Assembly: GCF_006715225.1 (NCBI RefSeq)
Contig: NZ_VFMU01000001.1
Coordinates: forward strand, 1,860,001 to 1,924,000
From: Arthrobacter sp. SLBN-112
Lineage (GTDB): Bacteria; Actinomycetota; Actinomycetes; Actinomycetales; Micrococcaceae
DNA length: 64,000 nt
Direction of reading: 5' to 3'
Both the position numbers and the translations under genes were made by a program. Under the pieces are notes generated by a model. It worked only from the letters and a program-made list of their open reading frames with translations, was not told where the DNA came from and searched no databases. Each line of letters opens with the position of its first letter. The first letter of the stretch is position 1. Positions 8,635-18,347 of this stretch are shown here, piece by piece.

Positions 8635-10740
8635 ATGGTCATGCCGCTCTTCGACACTGCTTCCGCCATGGACGCCTCCTCGGCCGTTCCCCTTGGTGTC
8701 AGCGTTCCGCGCGCTGATTCCGGCGGTACCCGGCACCACGCCGGCGCCCGAGCCAACGTCGCCTGCCTCGCTCCCGGGGTGTCCAGCCTGGACATCGTTT
8801 ACTGCCCTCCCGGGGGGCGGTGGCGGGTCCAGACCCTGCCCAACGTGACGCGGGGGGTCCATCACGGCCTCGTCGAGGACCTGCCGTACGGATCCCGCTA
8901 CGGCTTCCGCCCCACCTCGGAGGGTCACCCCCCGCCTCCGGGACCTGCTGCAGCCAACGGGAAGGGTGCCGGCAGGCAGCCCCTGCTCCTGGACCCTTAC
9001 GCCCGGGGGGTGGACCAGCGCGACGGCTTCCTCACCAGCGTCCGGACCGCCGCCGATTTCGACTGGGGGACGGACGAACGCCTGCGCCTTCCCTGGCGGA
9101 ACACCATCGTTTACGAAGCGCATGTCCGCGGCCAGAGCATGCTCCACCCCGACGTTCCGGAAGAGCTCAGGGGCACCTACGCCGGCCTGGCCCACCCAGC
9201 CGTGTTGGAACACCTGACCAGCCTGGGCATCACGTCCGTCCAGCTCCTGCCCGTGCACTTCCACATCGATGAGCCGCACCTGCAGGACCTCGGACTGACC
9301 AACTACTGGGGGTACAACACTGCCGCGTTCTTCGCCCTGCACCCTGGTTATGCCACCAGGGCGGCACGGGAGGAAGGCGCGCAGGCCGTGCAGGACGAAT
9401 TCAAGGCCATGGTCAAGGCACTCCACGCCGCCGGGCTCGAGGTCATCCTGGACGTCGTCTACAACCACACGGCGGAAGGCGGGCCCGACGGCCCGGTCCT
9501 GAGCTTCCGGGGCCTGGGGGAGGACACCTACTATCGGGTGGACGGCCACGGTAAGTACATCGACACCACCGGCTGCGGCAACTCGCTCAACTTCGCCGAC
9601 CCGCGCGTAGTCCAGCTGGTGACCGATTCGCTGCGGTACTGGGTGGACGAGTTCCACATCGACGGCTTCCGGTTCGATCTCGCCGTCACGCTGTGCAGGG
9701 ACGCCGCCAATGAGTTCGACCCCGAACATCCCTTCCTCAGCGCCGTCGCCGCCGATCCCGTGCTGTCCGAAGTCAAGCTGATCGCCGAGCCTTGGGACAT
9801 TGGCTATGGAGGCTGGCAGACTGGCCGGTTCCCGCCCGGATGGGTGGACTGGAACGACCATTTCCGCGACGCCGTCCGTACCTTCTGGCTGGCAGACCGT
9901 GCGGCCATCGATTCCGGCGGCCACGGCGGGACCATGGCCAAACTCGCCGATGCCCTGTCCGGTTCCGCCAGCCTCTTCCAGGCGTCTGGACGCTCGCGGC
10001 TGGCATCGGTCAACTTCGTCACCTCCCACGACGGCTTCACCATGAACGACCTTGTGTCCTACGACCGAAAGCACAACGAAGCCAACGGCGAAGAGAACAG
10101 GGACGGGCACGGGGACAACCGCAGCTACAACCATGGCGTGGAGGGTCCCACCGAGAACGGCGCGATCCTGGAAAGACGGGCACAGTCGCGGCGGAACCTC
10201 ATGGCGTCATTGATGGTTTCGCTGGGGGTTCCCATGATCACCGCCGGGGACGAGCTGGCCAGGACGCAGCAGGGGAACAACAACGCCTACTGCCAGGACA
10301 ATGCCCTTACCTGGCTTGACTGGACCATGACTCCGGAGGCGCACGAGATGCTGCGGAGCACCAAACGGTACATCCGCCTGCGCAAGGAGTTCCTGGCCGC
10401 CCAGCCGCACGATTTTCCCGTCCGGGACGAACAGTCCTACCTTTACTGGTTCGACCAGGATGGCCAGCCCATGTCGGCCGAACGCTGGAACGATCCGCAG
10501 CACCGCGTCATGCAGCTCCTGCTCGGTGACGACGGCGGCGACCTGGCTGGCCTGGTGGTGGTCAACGGCAGCGCGTCTGACGTGGTGGTCACCCTGCCGG
10601 ACGCGGGGAGGAAAGCCCCAAGCCTGTTCGAGCTTCGGCTGACCACCTCACCGCGCCACAAGCAGCGGCAAGGCATCCAGGTGGCTTCGGGGGAAACCGA
10701 TCTTGCCGAGGCCAACTCCATCAGCATCTACCGCACGTAG
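8635..10740 (+). CDS. glgX: Glycogen debranching enzyme GlgX
   Basis: A GH13 isoamylase-type enzyme (about 701 residues) that hydrolyses alpha-1,6 branches of phosphorylase-limited glycogen. An N-terminal CBM48-like domain (about 15-110) precedes the catalytic barrel with DVVYNHTAEGG, nucleophile about D348 in DGFRFDLAVTL, acid/base about E385 in IAEPWD, and D466 in TSHDGFTMNDLVSYDRKHNE. The order NNNAYCQDN follows, as in GlgX. The start could be GTG 8632, ATG 8635 or ATG 8641; I prefer 8635 because it lies seven bases behind TACTAT. Seven bases separate its stop from the RNase gene, so the three genes to 11603 are probably one operon. Confidence 0.94.
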   Translation: MVMPLFDTASAMDASSAVPLGVSVPRADSGGTRHHAGARANVACLAPGVSSLDIVYCPPGGRWRVQTLPNVTRGVHHGLVEDLPYGSRYGFRPTSEGHPPPPGPAAANGKGAGRQPLLLDPYARGVDQRDGFLTSVRTAADFDWGTDERLRLPWRNTIVYEAHVRGQSMLHPDVPEELRGTYAGLAHPAVLEHLTSLGITSVQLLPVHFHIDEPHLQDLGLTNYWGYNTAAFFALHPGYATRAAREEGAQAVQDEFKAMVKALHAAGLEVILDVVYNHTAEGGPDGPVLSFRGLGEDTYYRVDGHGKYIDTTGCGNSLNFADPRVVQLVTDSLRYWVDEFHIDGFRFDLAVTLCRDAANEFDPEHPFLSAVAADPVLSEVKLIAEPWDIGYGGWQTGRFPPGWVDWNDHFRDAVRTFWLADRAAIDSGGHGGTMAKLADALSGSASLFQASGRSRLASVNFVTSHDGFTMNDLVSYDRKHNEANGEENRDGHGDNRSYNHGVEGPTENGAILERRAQSRRNLMASLMVSLGVPMITAGDELARTQQGNNNAYCQDNALTWLDWTMTPEAHEMLRSTKRYIRLRKEFLAAQPHDFPVRDEQSYLYWFDQDGQPMSAERWNDPQHRVMQLLLGDDGGDLAGLVVVNGSASDVVVTLPDAGRKAPSLFELRLTTSPRHKQRQGIQVASGETDLAEANSISIYRT

Positions 10741-10747
10741 ACCCCCA

Positions 10748-11239
10748 ATGCGCAACCGCTCCATCCTTCCCTTGCTCCTGGCCGCCCTGGTGGTGCTGGC
10801 CTTGGTGGCGTTCGGCGGCGCCGGGCTGCTGGGCCAGCAATCGGAACGGGCGACGCCGGAAACGGCTTCCAGCCCCACCCCCACACCGGGCGGGCCGGCC
10901 ACGTCCGCGGCAGCGAAGCAGCAGTCCCCGCCACAGCGGAGCGCCAATCCTTCCAGCCTGCCGGAGATCCGCGAATCGGCCCTGCCCGCGGAGGGCCGCC
11001 GGGTGCTGGGGCTGATCCGGGCGGGTGGTCCGTTCCGGTACAGCCAGGATGACGAGGTGTTCGGCAACTTTGAGCGGGTCCTGCCCGTCCGGAACCGCGG
11101 CTACTACCGCGAGTACACCGTTCCCACTCCCGGGGAAGCGGACCGGGGTGCGCGGCGCATCGTGGCCGGCGAAGGCGGGGAGAAGTATTACACCAGTGAC
11201 CACTACGCAACGTTCAAGTACATAGCGGAAGGCAACTAG
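10748..11239 (+). CDS. RNase Sa-type guanyl-specific ribonuclease, exported
   Basis: A 163-residue protein with a hydrophobic N-terminal export signal or anchor (about 6-29), a Pro/Ser/Thr/Gln linker (34-70) and a C-terminal microbial N1/T1 RNase domain. The domain closely follows Streptomyces RNase Sa: YYREYTVPTPG, GARRIVAGEGG and YYTSDHYATF, placing the catalytic triad at E122, R137 and H152. The two cysteines that form the disulfide in RNase Sa are absent. Substrate is expected to be RNA outside the membrane, cleaved after G. The next gene encodes a barstar-family inhibitor, which supports a genuinely toxic RNase. It follows glgX by seven bases with no clear RBS. Confidence 0.87.
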   Translation: MRNRSILPLLLAALVVLALVAFGGAGLLGQQSERATPETASSPTPTPGGPATSAAAKQQSPPQRSANPSSLPEIRESALPAEGRRVLGLIRAGGPFRYSQDDEVFGNFERVLPVRNRGYYREYTVPTPGEADRGARRIVAGEGGEKYYTSDHYATFKYIAEGN

Positions 11240-11246
11240 CACAACC

Positions 11247-11603
11247 ATGAAAATTTTCTCCGGCGACACTTGGACCCTGGAAGAACTGCAGGAACAGGTG
11301 GCCGACGCCGGCCGGCGCAGCGTGGTGGTCCCTCCCGCGGACAGCAAACGCGCCGTCCTGGAAACCTTCGGTGAGGTCCTGGACTTTCCTGAACACTACG
11401 GCGTGAACCTGGACGCGCTGAACGATTCGCTCCACGACTTTGCCGACAGCATCACCGACAACGGCAACCCGCCCGTCACGGTCCTCTGGCAGGTGGCGGC
11501 CCCGTTCCGCAGCGACAGGTCGTTTGGCATCATCTGCGAAATCCTGCAGGACGCCGAACGGTACGCGGGCAAGGACCTTGCCGTCACCGCCGTGCTGCTC
11601 TGA
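11247..11603 (+). CDS. Barstar-family ribonuclease inhibitor
   Basis: A 118-residue cytoplasmic protein with the barstar signature LDFPEHYGVNLDALNDSLHD. D56 and D60 align with barstar D35 and D39, the residues that plug the barnase active site. It begins seven bases after the RNase gene and is most simply its immunity protein, protecting the cytosol before export. The RBS is weak, so translation is probably coupled. No terminator was found before the convergent gene at 11644. Confidence 0.88.
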   Translation: MKIFSGDTWTLEELQEQVADAGRRSVVVPPADSKRAVLETFGEVLDFPEHYGVNLDALNDSLHDFADSITDNGNPPVTVLWQVAAPFRSDRSFGIICEILQDAERYAGKDLAVTAVLL

Positions 11604-11643
11604 AGCCGGCGGCCTGCCCTAACGCCGTCCCAGGCTTCCGCGG

Positions 11644-13431
11644 CTAGCCCTCGCGGCGTTCCTCGTGCGAGACGTAGGTGTCCAGCAGCGCTGAGGCCCG
11701 GCCGCCGTCGTCCTCCGCCGCCAGTCCCTTGCGCATGCTTTCCGCCTTCTGGCGCCCTGCCGGGAACGGCGGAAGCAGCGGGATTTCGGGGTCGGTCAGG
11801 ACTTCGATCACCACCGGGCAGTCCGCTGCGAACGCCTGGTCCCATGCCTCTGCGATCCGTTCCGGGTCCTCCACCCGGATGCCCTTCAGTCCCAGCAGGT
11901 CCGCGTAGGCGGCGAACGGAAAGTCCGGCAGTTCCTGGCTTGCGGCAAAGCGAGGCTCGGCCTCCGACTCGCGCTGCTCCCACGTGACCTCGGTGAGCTC
12001 CCGGTTGTTGAAGACGCACACCACGAACCTCGGATCCTGCCAGCCGCGCCAGCGGTGCGCCACCGTGACCAGTTCGGCCGTGCCCAGCATCTGCATGGCG
12101 CCGTCTCCGGCCAGGGCCACCAAGGGGCGGTCCGGATGCGCCAGCTTGGCGGCGAGCCCGTACGGGATGGCGCAGCCCATGCTGGCAAGCGTCCCGGACA
12201 GATGCGCCGGGACGCCCAGGGGCAGCATCAGTTGCCGGGCGTACCAGTAAACGCAGCTTCCGACGTCGACACTCAGCTGGGAGTTCTCCGGCAGCCTGCC
12301 GTTGAGCTCCCGGACCACGCGTTCGGGATTGACAGGGCTGGCGGGCACTGCGGCCCGGTCTGCCGAGAGGATGCGCCAGCGGCTGACTTCCTCCTCCACG
12401 GCTGAACGCCATGGCGTGCGTGCGCGGTGTTCCAGCCGTTGGTTCAAAGCTTCCAGGGCAGACGCGGCGTCTCCCGCCAGGCCCACCTCCACGGGGTACC
12501 GGTTGCCGATCTTCTTCTCATCGATGTCGATCTGCACGGCCCGGGCGGCCCCCGGCGGCGGGTAGAACTCCGTCCAGGGGTCGTTGGAACCCACGATGAG
12601 CAGCGCGTCGCAGTTGCCCAGCAGGTAGGCACTCGCCGTGGTGCCAAGGTGGCCCATGGTCCCCACCGCGAAGGGCAGGTCCTCATCCACGTAGGGCTTG
12701 CCCAGCAGGCTGGTGGCGATTCCGGCCCCAAGCTTTTCCGCCACGGCCACAACTTCCCCGGCGGCATGCCTGGCGCCCTGGCCCACCAGGAGGGCCACGC
12801 GCTCCGCAGAATTAAGGAGGGCGGCTGCGGCGGCCAGGTCCTCCTCCCGCGGGGTCTTGGCTGCAGCACTCCAGGAGGGGGCAGTGACGACGATGCCGTG
12901 CTGCTGTTCCAGCTGCGGGGCGGGAGCGGACTGCACGTCGTGCGGAATGATGACCACGCAGGGGGAGGAGGTGGCCTTCGCCGTCCGGAAGGCACGGTCC
13001 AGCACCATGGGCACCTGCTCCGGTGCACTGACCTGCTGTACGAACTGCGACGCGACGTCCTTGAACAGCGCCATGAGGTCGATTTCCTGCATGTAGGCCG
13101 AACCCAGAACCGTGCGGCTCTGCTGTCCCACGATGGCCACCACCGGCACGCCGTCCAGCTTTGCGTCGTACAGGCCGTTGAGCAGGTGGACGGCGCCGGG
13201 GCCTTGGGTGGAGGTCACCACCCCCACGCCGCCGGTGTACTTGGCGTGGCCCACGGCCATGAAGGCTGCCGACTCCTCGTGCCGGGCCTGGACGAACTCC
13301 ACCTGGCCGTCGGTCCGGCGCAGGGCACCCATGAACCCGTTGATGCCGTCCCCGCTGTAGCCGAAGACCCGGCCAACACCCCATGTGGTGAGGCGCTCCA
13401 CGATGACATCGGCCACTGTACGTTCGGTCAT
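11644..13431 (-). CDS. Thiamine-diphosphate enzyme, pyruvate oxidase/dehydrogenase (PoxB) like
   Basis: A 595-residue member of the TPP-dependent POX/acetolactate synthase family. The Pyr domain carries the cofactor-activating glutamate E52 in QARHEESAAFM. A central domain (about 195-330) is followed by a PP domain with the GDG...NN metal motif (AGDGAMQMLG to VFNN). GYSGDGINGF and the overall length fit PoxB-type pyruvate decarboxylation to acetate, but the substrate cannot be fixed from sequence. The start is ATG 13431 behind AGGAGGGC; an open frame continues 17 codons upstream. It is downstream of glgP in the same direction (63-base gap), so co-transcription is possible. Confidence 0.82.
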   Translation of the reverse strand: MTERTVADVIVERLTTWGVGRVFGYSGDGINGFMGALRRTDGQVEFVQARHEESAAFMAVGHAKYTGGVGVVTSTQGPGAVHLLNGLYDAKLDGVPVVAIVGQQSRTVLGSAYMQEIDLMALFKDVASQFVQQVSAPEQVPMVLDRAFRTAKATSSPCVVIIPHDVQSAPAPQLEQQHGIVVTAPSWSAAAKTPREEDLAAAAALLNSAERVALLVGQGARHAAGEVVAVAEKLGAGIATSLLGKPYVDEDLPFAVGTMGHLGTTASAYLLGNCDALLIVGSNDPWTEFYPPPGAARAVQIDIDEKKIGNRYPVEVGLAGDAASALEALNQRLEHRARTPWRSAVEEEVSRWRILSADRAAVPASPVNPERVVRELNGRLPENSQLSVDVGSCVYWYARQLMLPLGVPAHLSGTLASMGCAIPYGLAAKLAHPDRPLVALAGDGAMQMLGTAELVTVAHRWRGWQDPRFVVCVFNNRELTEVTWEQRESEAEPRFAASQELPDFPFAAYADLLGLKGIRVEDPERIAEAWDQAFAADCPVVIEVLTDPEIPLLPPFPAGRQKAESMRKGLAAEDDGGRASALLDTYVSHEERREG

Positions 13432-13494
13432 TGAGCCCTCCTGCGTCGGGTCGGTTCCGTGTCTGCCAGGAGCCTTACCCATCCGGCCAGGGGG

Positions 13495-16113
13495 CTAAGC
13501 GTTGACGATCAGTCCCAGTTCCGCTTTCGAGGCCAGGGCTTCATGCCGGGGGAGTACGCGGACGGTGTATCCGAAAGGTCCCGAGCGGTCGATGACCAGC
13601 GAACCGCTGAACAGGTGCCGTCCGCTGCCCAGGTCCTCCTTCACCTGCAGCTCCATCATGGTGATGTCCGCAAGGGCGTCGTTTTCCTCCGCCCGGCCGT
13701 AGGCCACTTCCACGGAGACGTCGTCGGGGGTCAGCGCGTTCAGGGCCACGTAGGCGTTGACCTGGAGGGTATCGCCGATCTGCGGATCCTCCGATACGCC
13801 CACCGAGTCCACATGTTCCACGTGCACCTGAGGCCAGGCCCCGCGGACCTTGGCAGACCAGGATGCCAGGGCACGGGCCTGGGCGTACGAGTTGGCCGTG
13901 GCGCTGCGGCCGGCTTCCGCGGCGGGGCGGTACAGGATGTTCACGTAGTCACGGAGCATGCGTTCCGCGGACACGGCCGGGCCCAGGTGGGACAGGGTGT
14001 GCTTGATCATGGACACCCAGTGCGTGGGGACCTTCTCGCTCCTGGTGGTCGAGGGCCCCGCAGCTCCTGCCCCTTCGGACACCGTGCTCCCGTAGAAGCG
14101 GGGGGCCACCTGCGTCTCCAGCAGCTCGTACAGGGCTGCAGCCTCAATGTCGTCGCGTTCCTCGGGCGAGGCATCGTTGTTGGCGGTGGGGATGGCCCAG
14201 CCGTTCTCGCCGTCGTACATCTCGTCCCACCACCCGTCCAGGACGGACAGGTTCAGCGACCCGTTCAGCGCCGCCTTCATGCCGGAGGTCCCGCAGGCCT
14301 CCAGCGGCCGCAGCGGGTTGTTCAGCCAGACGTCGCAGCCGGGGAACAGGGTCCTGGCCATGGCGATGTCGTAGTTGGGCAGGAACGCGATGCGGTGCCG
14401 CACCTCGGGATCGTCCGTGAAGCGCACCAGGTCCTGGATCATCTTCTTCCCGGCGTCATCGGCGGGGTGGGACTTTCCGGCAATGACCAGCTGGATGGGG
14501 TGCTCCTTGTGCAGGAGCAGTGCCTTGAGCCGCGCCGGCTCGCGCAGCATCAGCGTGAGCCGCTTGTACGTGGGCACCCGGCGGGCAAACCCGATGGTCA
14601 GCACATCCGGGTCCAGGACGTTGTCCGTCCAGCCCAGCTCGGCGTCGGCCGCGCCGCGCTTCTTCCAGGCAGCCCGCAGCCTCCGGCGGACATCCTCCAC
14701 CAGCGCGGCCCGCATCTCCCGGCGCAAAGCCCAGACATCGGCGTCGCTGACGTTGTAGGCCAGGTCCCATTTGCCCAGCGCTTCCGCCTCGCTGCCGAAC
14801 TGGTCGCGGGCCAGCTTGGAAATGCGGCTGTCCACCCAGGTGGGCACGTGCACGCCGTTGGTCACGGAGGTAATGGGCACCTCGGAGTGGTCGAAGCCCG
14901 GCCACAGCGCGGAGAACATGCCGCGGGACACTTCGCCGTGGAGCTTGGCCACGCCGTTGGCGCGCTGGGCCAGGCGCAGGCCCATCACCGCCATGTTGAA
15001 CACCGCCGGGTTGCCGTCCGCGTAGTTTTCGCGGCCCAGCTCCAGGATCCGGTCCACGGGGACCGCGGGCGCCAGTCCGGCCTGGAAGAAGTGGCTGATC
15101 TGGTTAATTTCGAACCTGTCAATGCCGGCAGGGACGGGGGTGTGCGTGGTGAAGACCGTGGAGGCGCGCCCGGCGGCCAGCGCTTCGTCGAACGTCAGCG
15201 CCTGTTCCCCGGACATCAGCTCCTGGATGCGTTCGATCCCGAGGAAGCCTGCGTGCCCTTCGTTGGTGTGGAACACCTCTGGTGCGGCGCACCCCGTCAG
15301 CTTCTGGAAGGCGCGCAGGGCCTTGACCCCGCCCATGCCCAGCAGCAGCTCCTGCTGCAGCCGGTGGTCGCCGCCGCCGCCGTACAGCCGGTCCGTGATG
15401 CTGCGGGCGGCGTCGTCGTTGCCCGGCACGTTGGAGTCCAGCAGGAGCAAGGGAACGCGTCCGACGTCGGCACGCCAGATATGTGCCAGCAGGCGCCTTC
15501 CGTTGGGGAGGGGGAGGGAGATTTGCAGGGCTTTGCCGTTGCCGTCAGGGGAGGGTTCGCGGAGCAGGGTCAGGGGCAGCCCGTCCGGATCGAGGACGGG
15601 GTAGGTCTCCTGCTGCCAGGCATCGCGGGACAGTGACTGCTTGAAATAGCCGGCCTGGTACAGCAGGCCCACACCGATCAGGGGAACGCCCAGGTCCGAG
15701 GCCGCCTTCAGGTGGTCGCCGGCCAGGATGCCCAGGCCGCCGGAATACTGGGGGAGCACCTCGGTGATGCCGAACTCGGGGGAGAAGTAGGCGATGGACG
15801 CGGGTGCTTCCGGGCCCAGGCCCTGGTACCAGCGCGGTTCCTGAAGGTACCGGTCAAGGTCCTCCTCGGCGGCGCGCACCCGGTCCACCACCGACTGGTC
15901 AGCGGCGAACTGCTGGAGTTCCTCGCGGCTGACCATTCCCAGGAAGCCCACGGGGTCCTGCCCGCTTTCCTCCCAGAGGCGCGGGTTCAGCCCGGCGAAA
16001 AGTTCGCGGGTGGGGCGGTGCCAGGACCACCGCAAATTGCTGGCCAGCCGGGCCAGTGGCCTGATGGGCTCGGGGAGGACTGTACGGACCGTAAACCTGC
16101 GGATTGCCTTCAC
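13495..16113 (-). CDS. glgP: Alpha-glucan (glycogen) phosphorylase
   Basis: A GT35 phosphorylase of the shorter actinobacterial/archaeal type (872 residues). It releases glucose-1-phosphate from alpha-1,4-glucans, or in GlgE organisms acts on the GlgE-made glucan. An N-terminal DUF3417 region (AIRRFTVRTVLPEPIRPLA, SNLRWSWH) is followed by the phosphorylase domain, with the PLP lysine about K613 in CGTSGMKAALNGSLN and DGWWDEMYDGENGW. I use GTG 16113, where the family N-terminus begins. TAGTGT (16126-16121 on the minus strand) lies exactly seven bases upstream, suggesting a leaderless mRNA. An ATG at 16137 would add eight residues. Divergent from glgE. Confidence 0.92.
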   Translation of the reverse strand: MKAIRRFTVRTVLPEPIRPLARLASNLRWSWHRPTRELFAGLNPRLWEESGQDPVGFLGMVSREELQQFAADQSVVDRVRAAEEDLDRYLQEPRWYQGLGPEAPASIAYFSPEFGITEVLPQYSGGLGILAGDHLKAASDLGVPLIGVGLLYQAGYFKQSLSRDAWQQETYPVLDPDGLPLTLLREPSPDGNGKALQISLPLPNGRRLLAHIWRADVGRVPLLLLDSNVPGNDDAARSITDRLYGGGGDHRLQQELLLGMGGVKALRAFQKLTGCAAPEVFHTNEGHAGFLGIERIQELMSGEQALTFDEALAAGRASTVFTTHTPVPAGIDRFEINQISHFFQAGLAPAVPVDRILELGRENYADGNPAVFNMAVMGLRLAQRANGVAKLHGEVSRGMFSALWPGFDHSEVPITSVTNGVHVPTWVDSRISKLARDQFGSEAEALGKWDLAYNVSDADVWALRREMRAALVEDVRRRLRAAWKKRGAADAELGWTDNVLDPDVLTIGFARRVPTYKRLTLMLREPARLKALLLHKEHPIQLVIAGKSHPADDAGKKMIQDLVRFTDDPEVRHRIAFLPNYDIAMARTLFPGCDVWLNNPLRPLEACGTSGMKAALNGSLNLSVLDGWWDEMYDGENGWAIPTANNDASPEERDDIEAAALYELLETQVAPRFYGSTVSEGAGAAGPSTTRSEKVPTHWVSMIKHTLSHLGPAVSAERMLRDYVNILYRPAAEAGRSATANSYAQARALASWSAKVRGAWPQVHVEHVDSVGVSEDPQIGDTLQVNAYVALNALTPDDVSVEVAYGRAEENDALADITMMELQVKEDLGSGRHLFSGSLVIDRSGPFGYTVRVLPRHEALASKAELGLIVNA

Positions 16114-16120
16114 CTGCGTC

Positions 16121-16126
16121 ACACTA
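16121..16126 (-). promoter_or_regulatory. -10 box of a probable leaderless glgP promoter
   Basis: On the minus strand TAGTGT is followed by seven bases and GTG 16113. A TTCCAG-like -35 can be placed 17 bases upstream but is weak. Confidence 0.5.
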
Positions 16127-16228
16127 ACCGACAACATGCGCGGCTGGAACCAGCTTTCTGTTTCTTTTGGGTAAATGACAGGGGCATGAAGAAATTGGGC
16201 CGCGGCACGGCGAATTTAGTGAGCACGC

Positions 16229-16258
16229 TTAGCAATTCCGCCCGTTTCTCGCTAACGT
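16229..16258 (+). promoter_or_regulatory. Probable leaderless glgE promoter
   Basis: A -35-like TTAGCA (16229-16234), an 18-base spacer and a -10 TAACGT (16253-16258), then seven bases to the glgE GTG at 16266. No RBS precedes the start. This is the best complete promoter among the leaderless candidates. Confidence 0.62.
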
Positions 16259-16265
16259 CGAGCCT

Positions 16266-18347
16266 GTGACGACTAACTTAGGAACCAGTGCCGCATCCAC
16301 CAAAATGCCCCAGCGCCGTTTCACCGAGGGCCTGCGGTTCGGACGTTTTCCCATTACCGATGTGCAGCCCGTCGTCGAGGGCGGCAGGTTTCCGGCCAAA
16401 GCCCTGCCCGGCGAGGCTATCGTGGTGGGCGCCACGGCCTTCCGCGAAGGGCATGACCAGCTCGGTGTCAGCGCCGTGCTCCTGGACCCGTCCGGTGCAG
16501 AGCGCCAGCGTGTGCGGCTTGCGCCGCCCCGCGGGGAACGTGGCATGGGAACAGACCGCTGGGAAGGCGTGCTCACGCCGTCGGAAACCGGGAACTGGTC
16601 CTTCGTCATCGAAGCCTGGCATGACCGGTACGGGACGTGGCACCACAATGCCGAGGTGAAGATCGACGCAGGGATCGACGTCGAACTCATGCTCGCCGAA
16701 GGTGCCAAACTGCTGGGCGAAGCGTCCGCGGACGGCTCCCGCAGCGAGGCGGACAGGGAAACGTTGCGCTGGGTCGCGGACCGGCTGGCGGACGGGTCCC
16801 TCAGTCCGGAGGAGCGCCTCGCGGCCGGGTTCAGCCAAGGGGTGGCGGACATCGTTGCCCGCCAGCCCATCCGTGAAATGGTGACTGTTTCGGAGAAGTT
16901 CCCCCTGCTGGTGGAGAGGGACCGGGCCGGCCGGGGTGCCTGGTACGAGTTCTTCCCCCGTTCTGAAGGTGCCGTGAAGGACCACAACACGGGCGCCTGG
17001 ACATCGGGGAACTTCCGGACCGCGGCAAACCGGCTCGACGCCGTGGCCGCCATGGGGTTCGACGTCCTGTACATGCCGCCCATCCATCCCATCGGCGTGC
17101 AGTACCGCAAGGGACCCAACAACACCCTCGTGGCAGGCCCCAATGATCCCGGCTCCCCCTGGGCCATTGGAGCCAAGGAGGGCGGCCACGATGCCATCCA
17201 TCCCGACCTCGGTACCTTTGAGGACTTCGACGCCTTCGTGGCGCGGGCCAACGAGCTGGGCCTGGAAGTTGCACTGGACCTTGCGCTCCAGGCGGCCCCG
17301 GACCACCCCTGGGTGCAGTCCCATCCTGAGTGGTTCACAACCCGGGTGGACGGCAGCATTGCCTACGCGGAAAACCCGCCCAAGAAGTACCAGGACATAT
17401 ATCCGCTCAATTTCGATAATGATCCGGAAGGCCTTTCGCAGGAAATCCTGCGGATTGTGCTGTTGTGGGTCAGCCACGGGGTAAAGATTTTCCGGGTGGA
17501 TAACCCGCACACCAAACCTGTGTGGTTCTGGGAATGGCTTATTGCGGAGGTGGATAAGGCGGTGCCCGGCGTGGTGTTCCTCGCCGAGGCCTTCACCCGG
17601 CCCGCCATGATGCACGCACTGGGCAGGGCCGGCTTCCAGCAGTCCTACACCTACTTCACCTGGCGCAACACCAAGGAGGAGATCGAGGAGTACTTCGAGG
17701 AAGTCAGCCACGAATCCCCGGCGTTCTTCCGCCCCAACTTCTTCGTCAACACCCCGGATATCCTCACGGAATACCTCCAGTACGGCGGCCCCCCTGCGTT
17801 CCGGATCCGGGCGGCCCTTGCCGCCACCGGAAGCCCGCTGTGGGGTGTCTATGCCGGCTACGAACTGTACGAACACGTCGCCCGGCCCGGCGCCGAGGAG
17901 TACATCGACAACGAGAAGTTCGAGTACAAGGCCCGCGACTGGGATGCGGCCGCGGAATCCGGGCGCTCGCTGGCGCCGTACATCACCCGGCTCAACCACA
18001 TCCGGCGGGACCACCCTGCGCTGCTGGACCTGCAGAACCTGACGGTCCACCAAAGCACGGACGAGTCCACCGTGGTCTACTCCAAGCACAAGACCCTTCC
18101 CGACGGGTCCAAGGACACCATCATCGTGGTGGTCAACGTGGACCCCCACGTCACCAAGGAATGCAGTGTGGTCCTCGACCTGGCAGCCCTGGAGCTGGAC
18201 CCGCAGGACCGAACCCCGGGCGGCGGCTTCTACGTGGACGACCTGGTCTCCGGCCAAAGCTGGGAGTGGGGCGAGTACAACTACGTGCGGCTTGACCCGC
18301 ACGTGGAACCGGCCCACATCCTGAGCGTGAGGAGAATGCATTCGTGA
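16266..18347 (+). CDS. glgE: Alpha-1,4-glucan:maltose-1-phosphate maltosyltransferase
   Basis: GlgE (GH13_3) extends alpha-1,4-glucan with maltosyl units from alpha-maltose-1-phosphate. The 693-residue protein has the N-terminal DUF3416 domain ([17 protein letters not shown]) and a catalytic barrel with [17 protein letters not shown], nucleophile D412 in [10 protein letters not shown], acid/base E441 in FLAEAFTRP, and [11 protein letters not shown]. It overlaps treS by four bases (GTGA) and is followed by maltokinase, so the operon encodes the TreS-Mak-GlgE-GlgB route from trehalose to branched glucan. The GTG start lacks an RBS and is seven bases behind a -10 box. Confidence 0.96.
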   Translation: MTTNLGTSAASTKMPQRRFTEGLRFGRFPITDVQPVVEGGRFPAKALPGEAIVVGATAFREGHDQLGVSAVLLDPSGAERQRVRLAPPRGERGMGTDRWEGVLTPSETGNWSFVIEAWHDRYGTWHHNAEVKIDAGIDVELMLAEGAKLLGEASADGSRSEADRETLRWVADRLADGSLSPEERLAAGFSQGVADIVARQPIREMVTVSEKFPLLVERDRAGRGAWYEFFPRSEGAVKDHNTGAWTSGNFRTAANRLDAVAAMGFDVLYMPPIHPIGVQYRKGPNNTLVAGPNDPGSPWAIGAKEGGHDAIHPDLGTFEDFDAFVARANELGLEVALDLALQAAPDHPWVQSHPEWFTTRVDGSIAYAENPPKKYQDIYPLNFDNDPEGLSQEILRIVLLWVSHGVKIFRVDNPHTKPVWFWEWLIAEVDKAVPGVVFLAEAFTRPAMMHALGRAGFQQSYTYFTWRNTKEEIEEYFEEVSHESPAFFRPNFFVNTPDILTEYLQYGGPPAFRIRAALAATGSPLWGVYAGYELYEHVARPGAEEYIDNEKFEYKARDWDAAAESGRSLAPYITRLNHIRRDHPALLDLQNLTVHQSTDESTVVYSKHKTLPDGSKDTIIVVVNVDPHVTKECSVVLDLAALELDPQDRTPGGGFYVDDLVSGQSWEWGEYNYVRLDPHVEPAHILSVRRMHS

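Noticed and set aside
8026..10134. Long minus-strand open frame opposite rlmB/glgX
   Set aside because: It lies antisense to two clear genes, has no RBS, and its translation shows no family features; it arises from the G+C-rich codon pattern.
13459..15636. Plus-strand open frame of more than 700 codons opposite glgP
   Set aside because: Antisense shadow of glgP; composition rich in Gly, His, Gln, Val and no domain.
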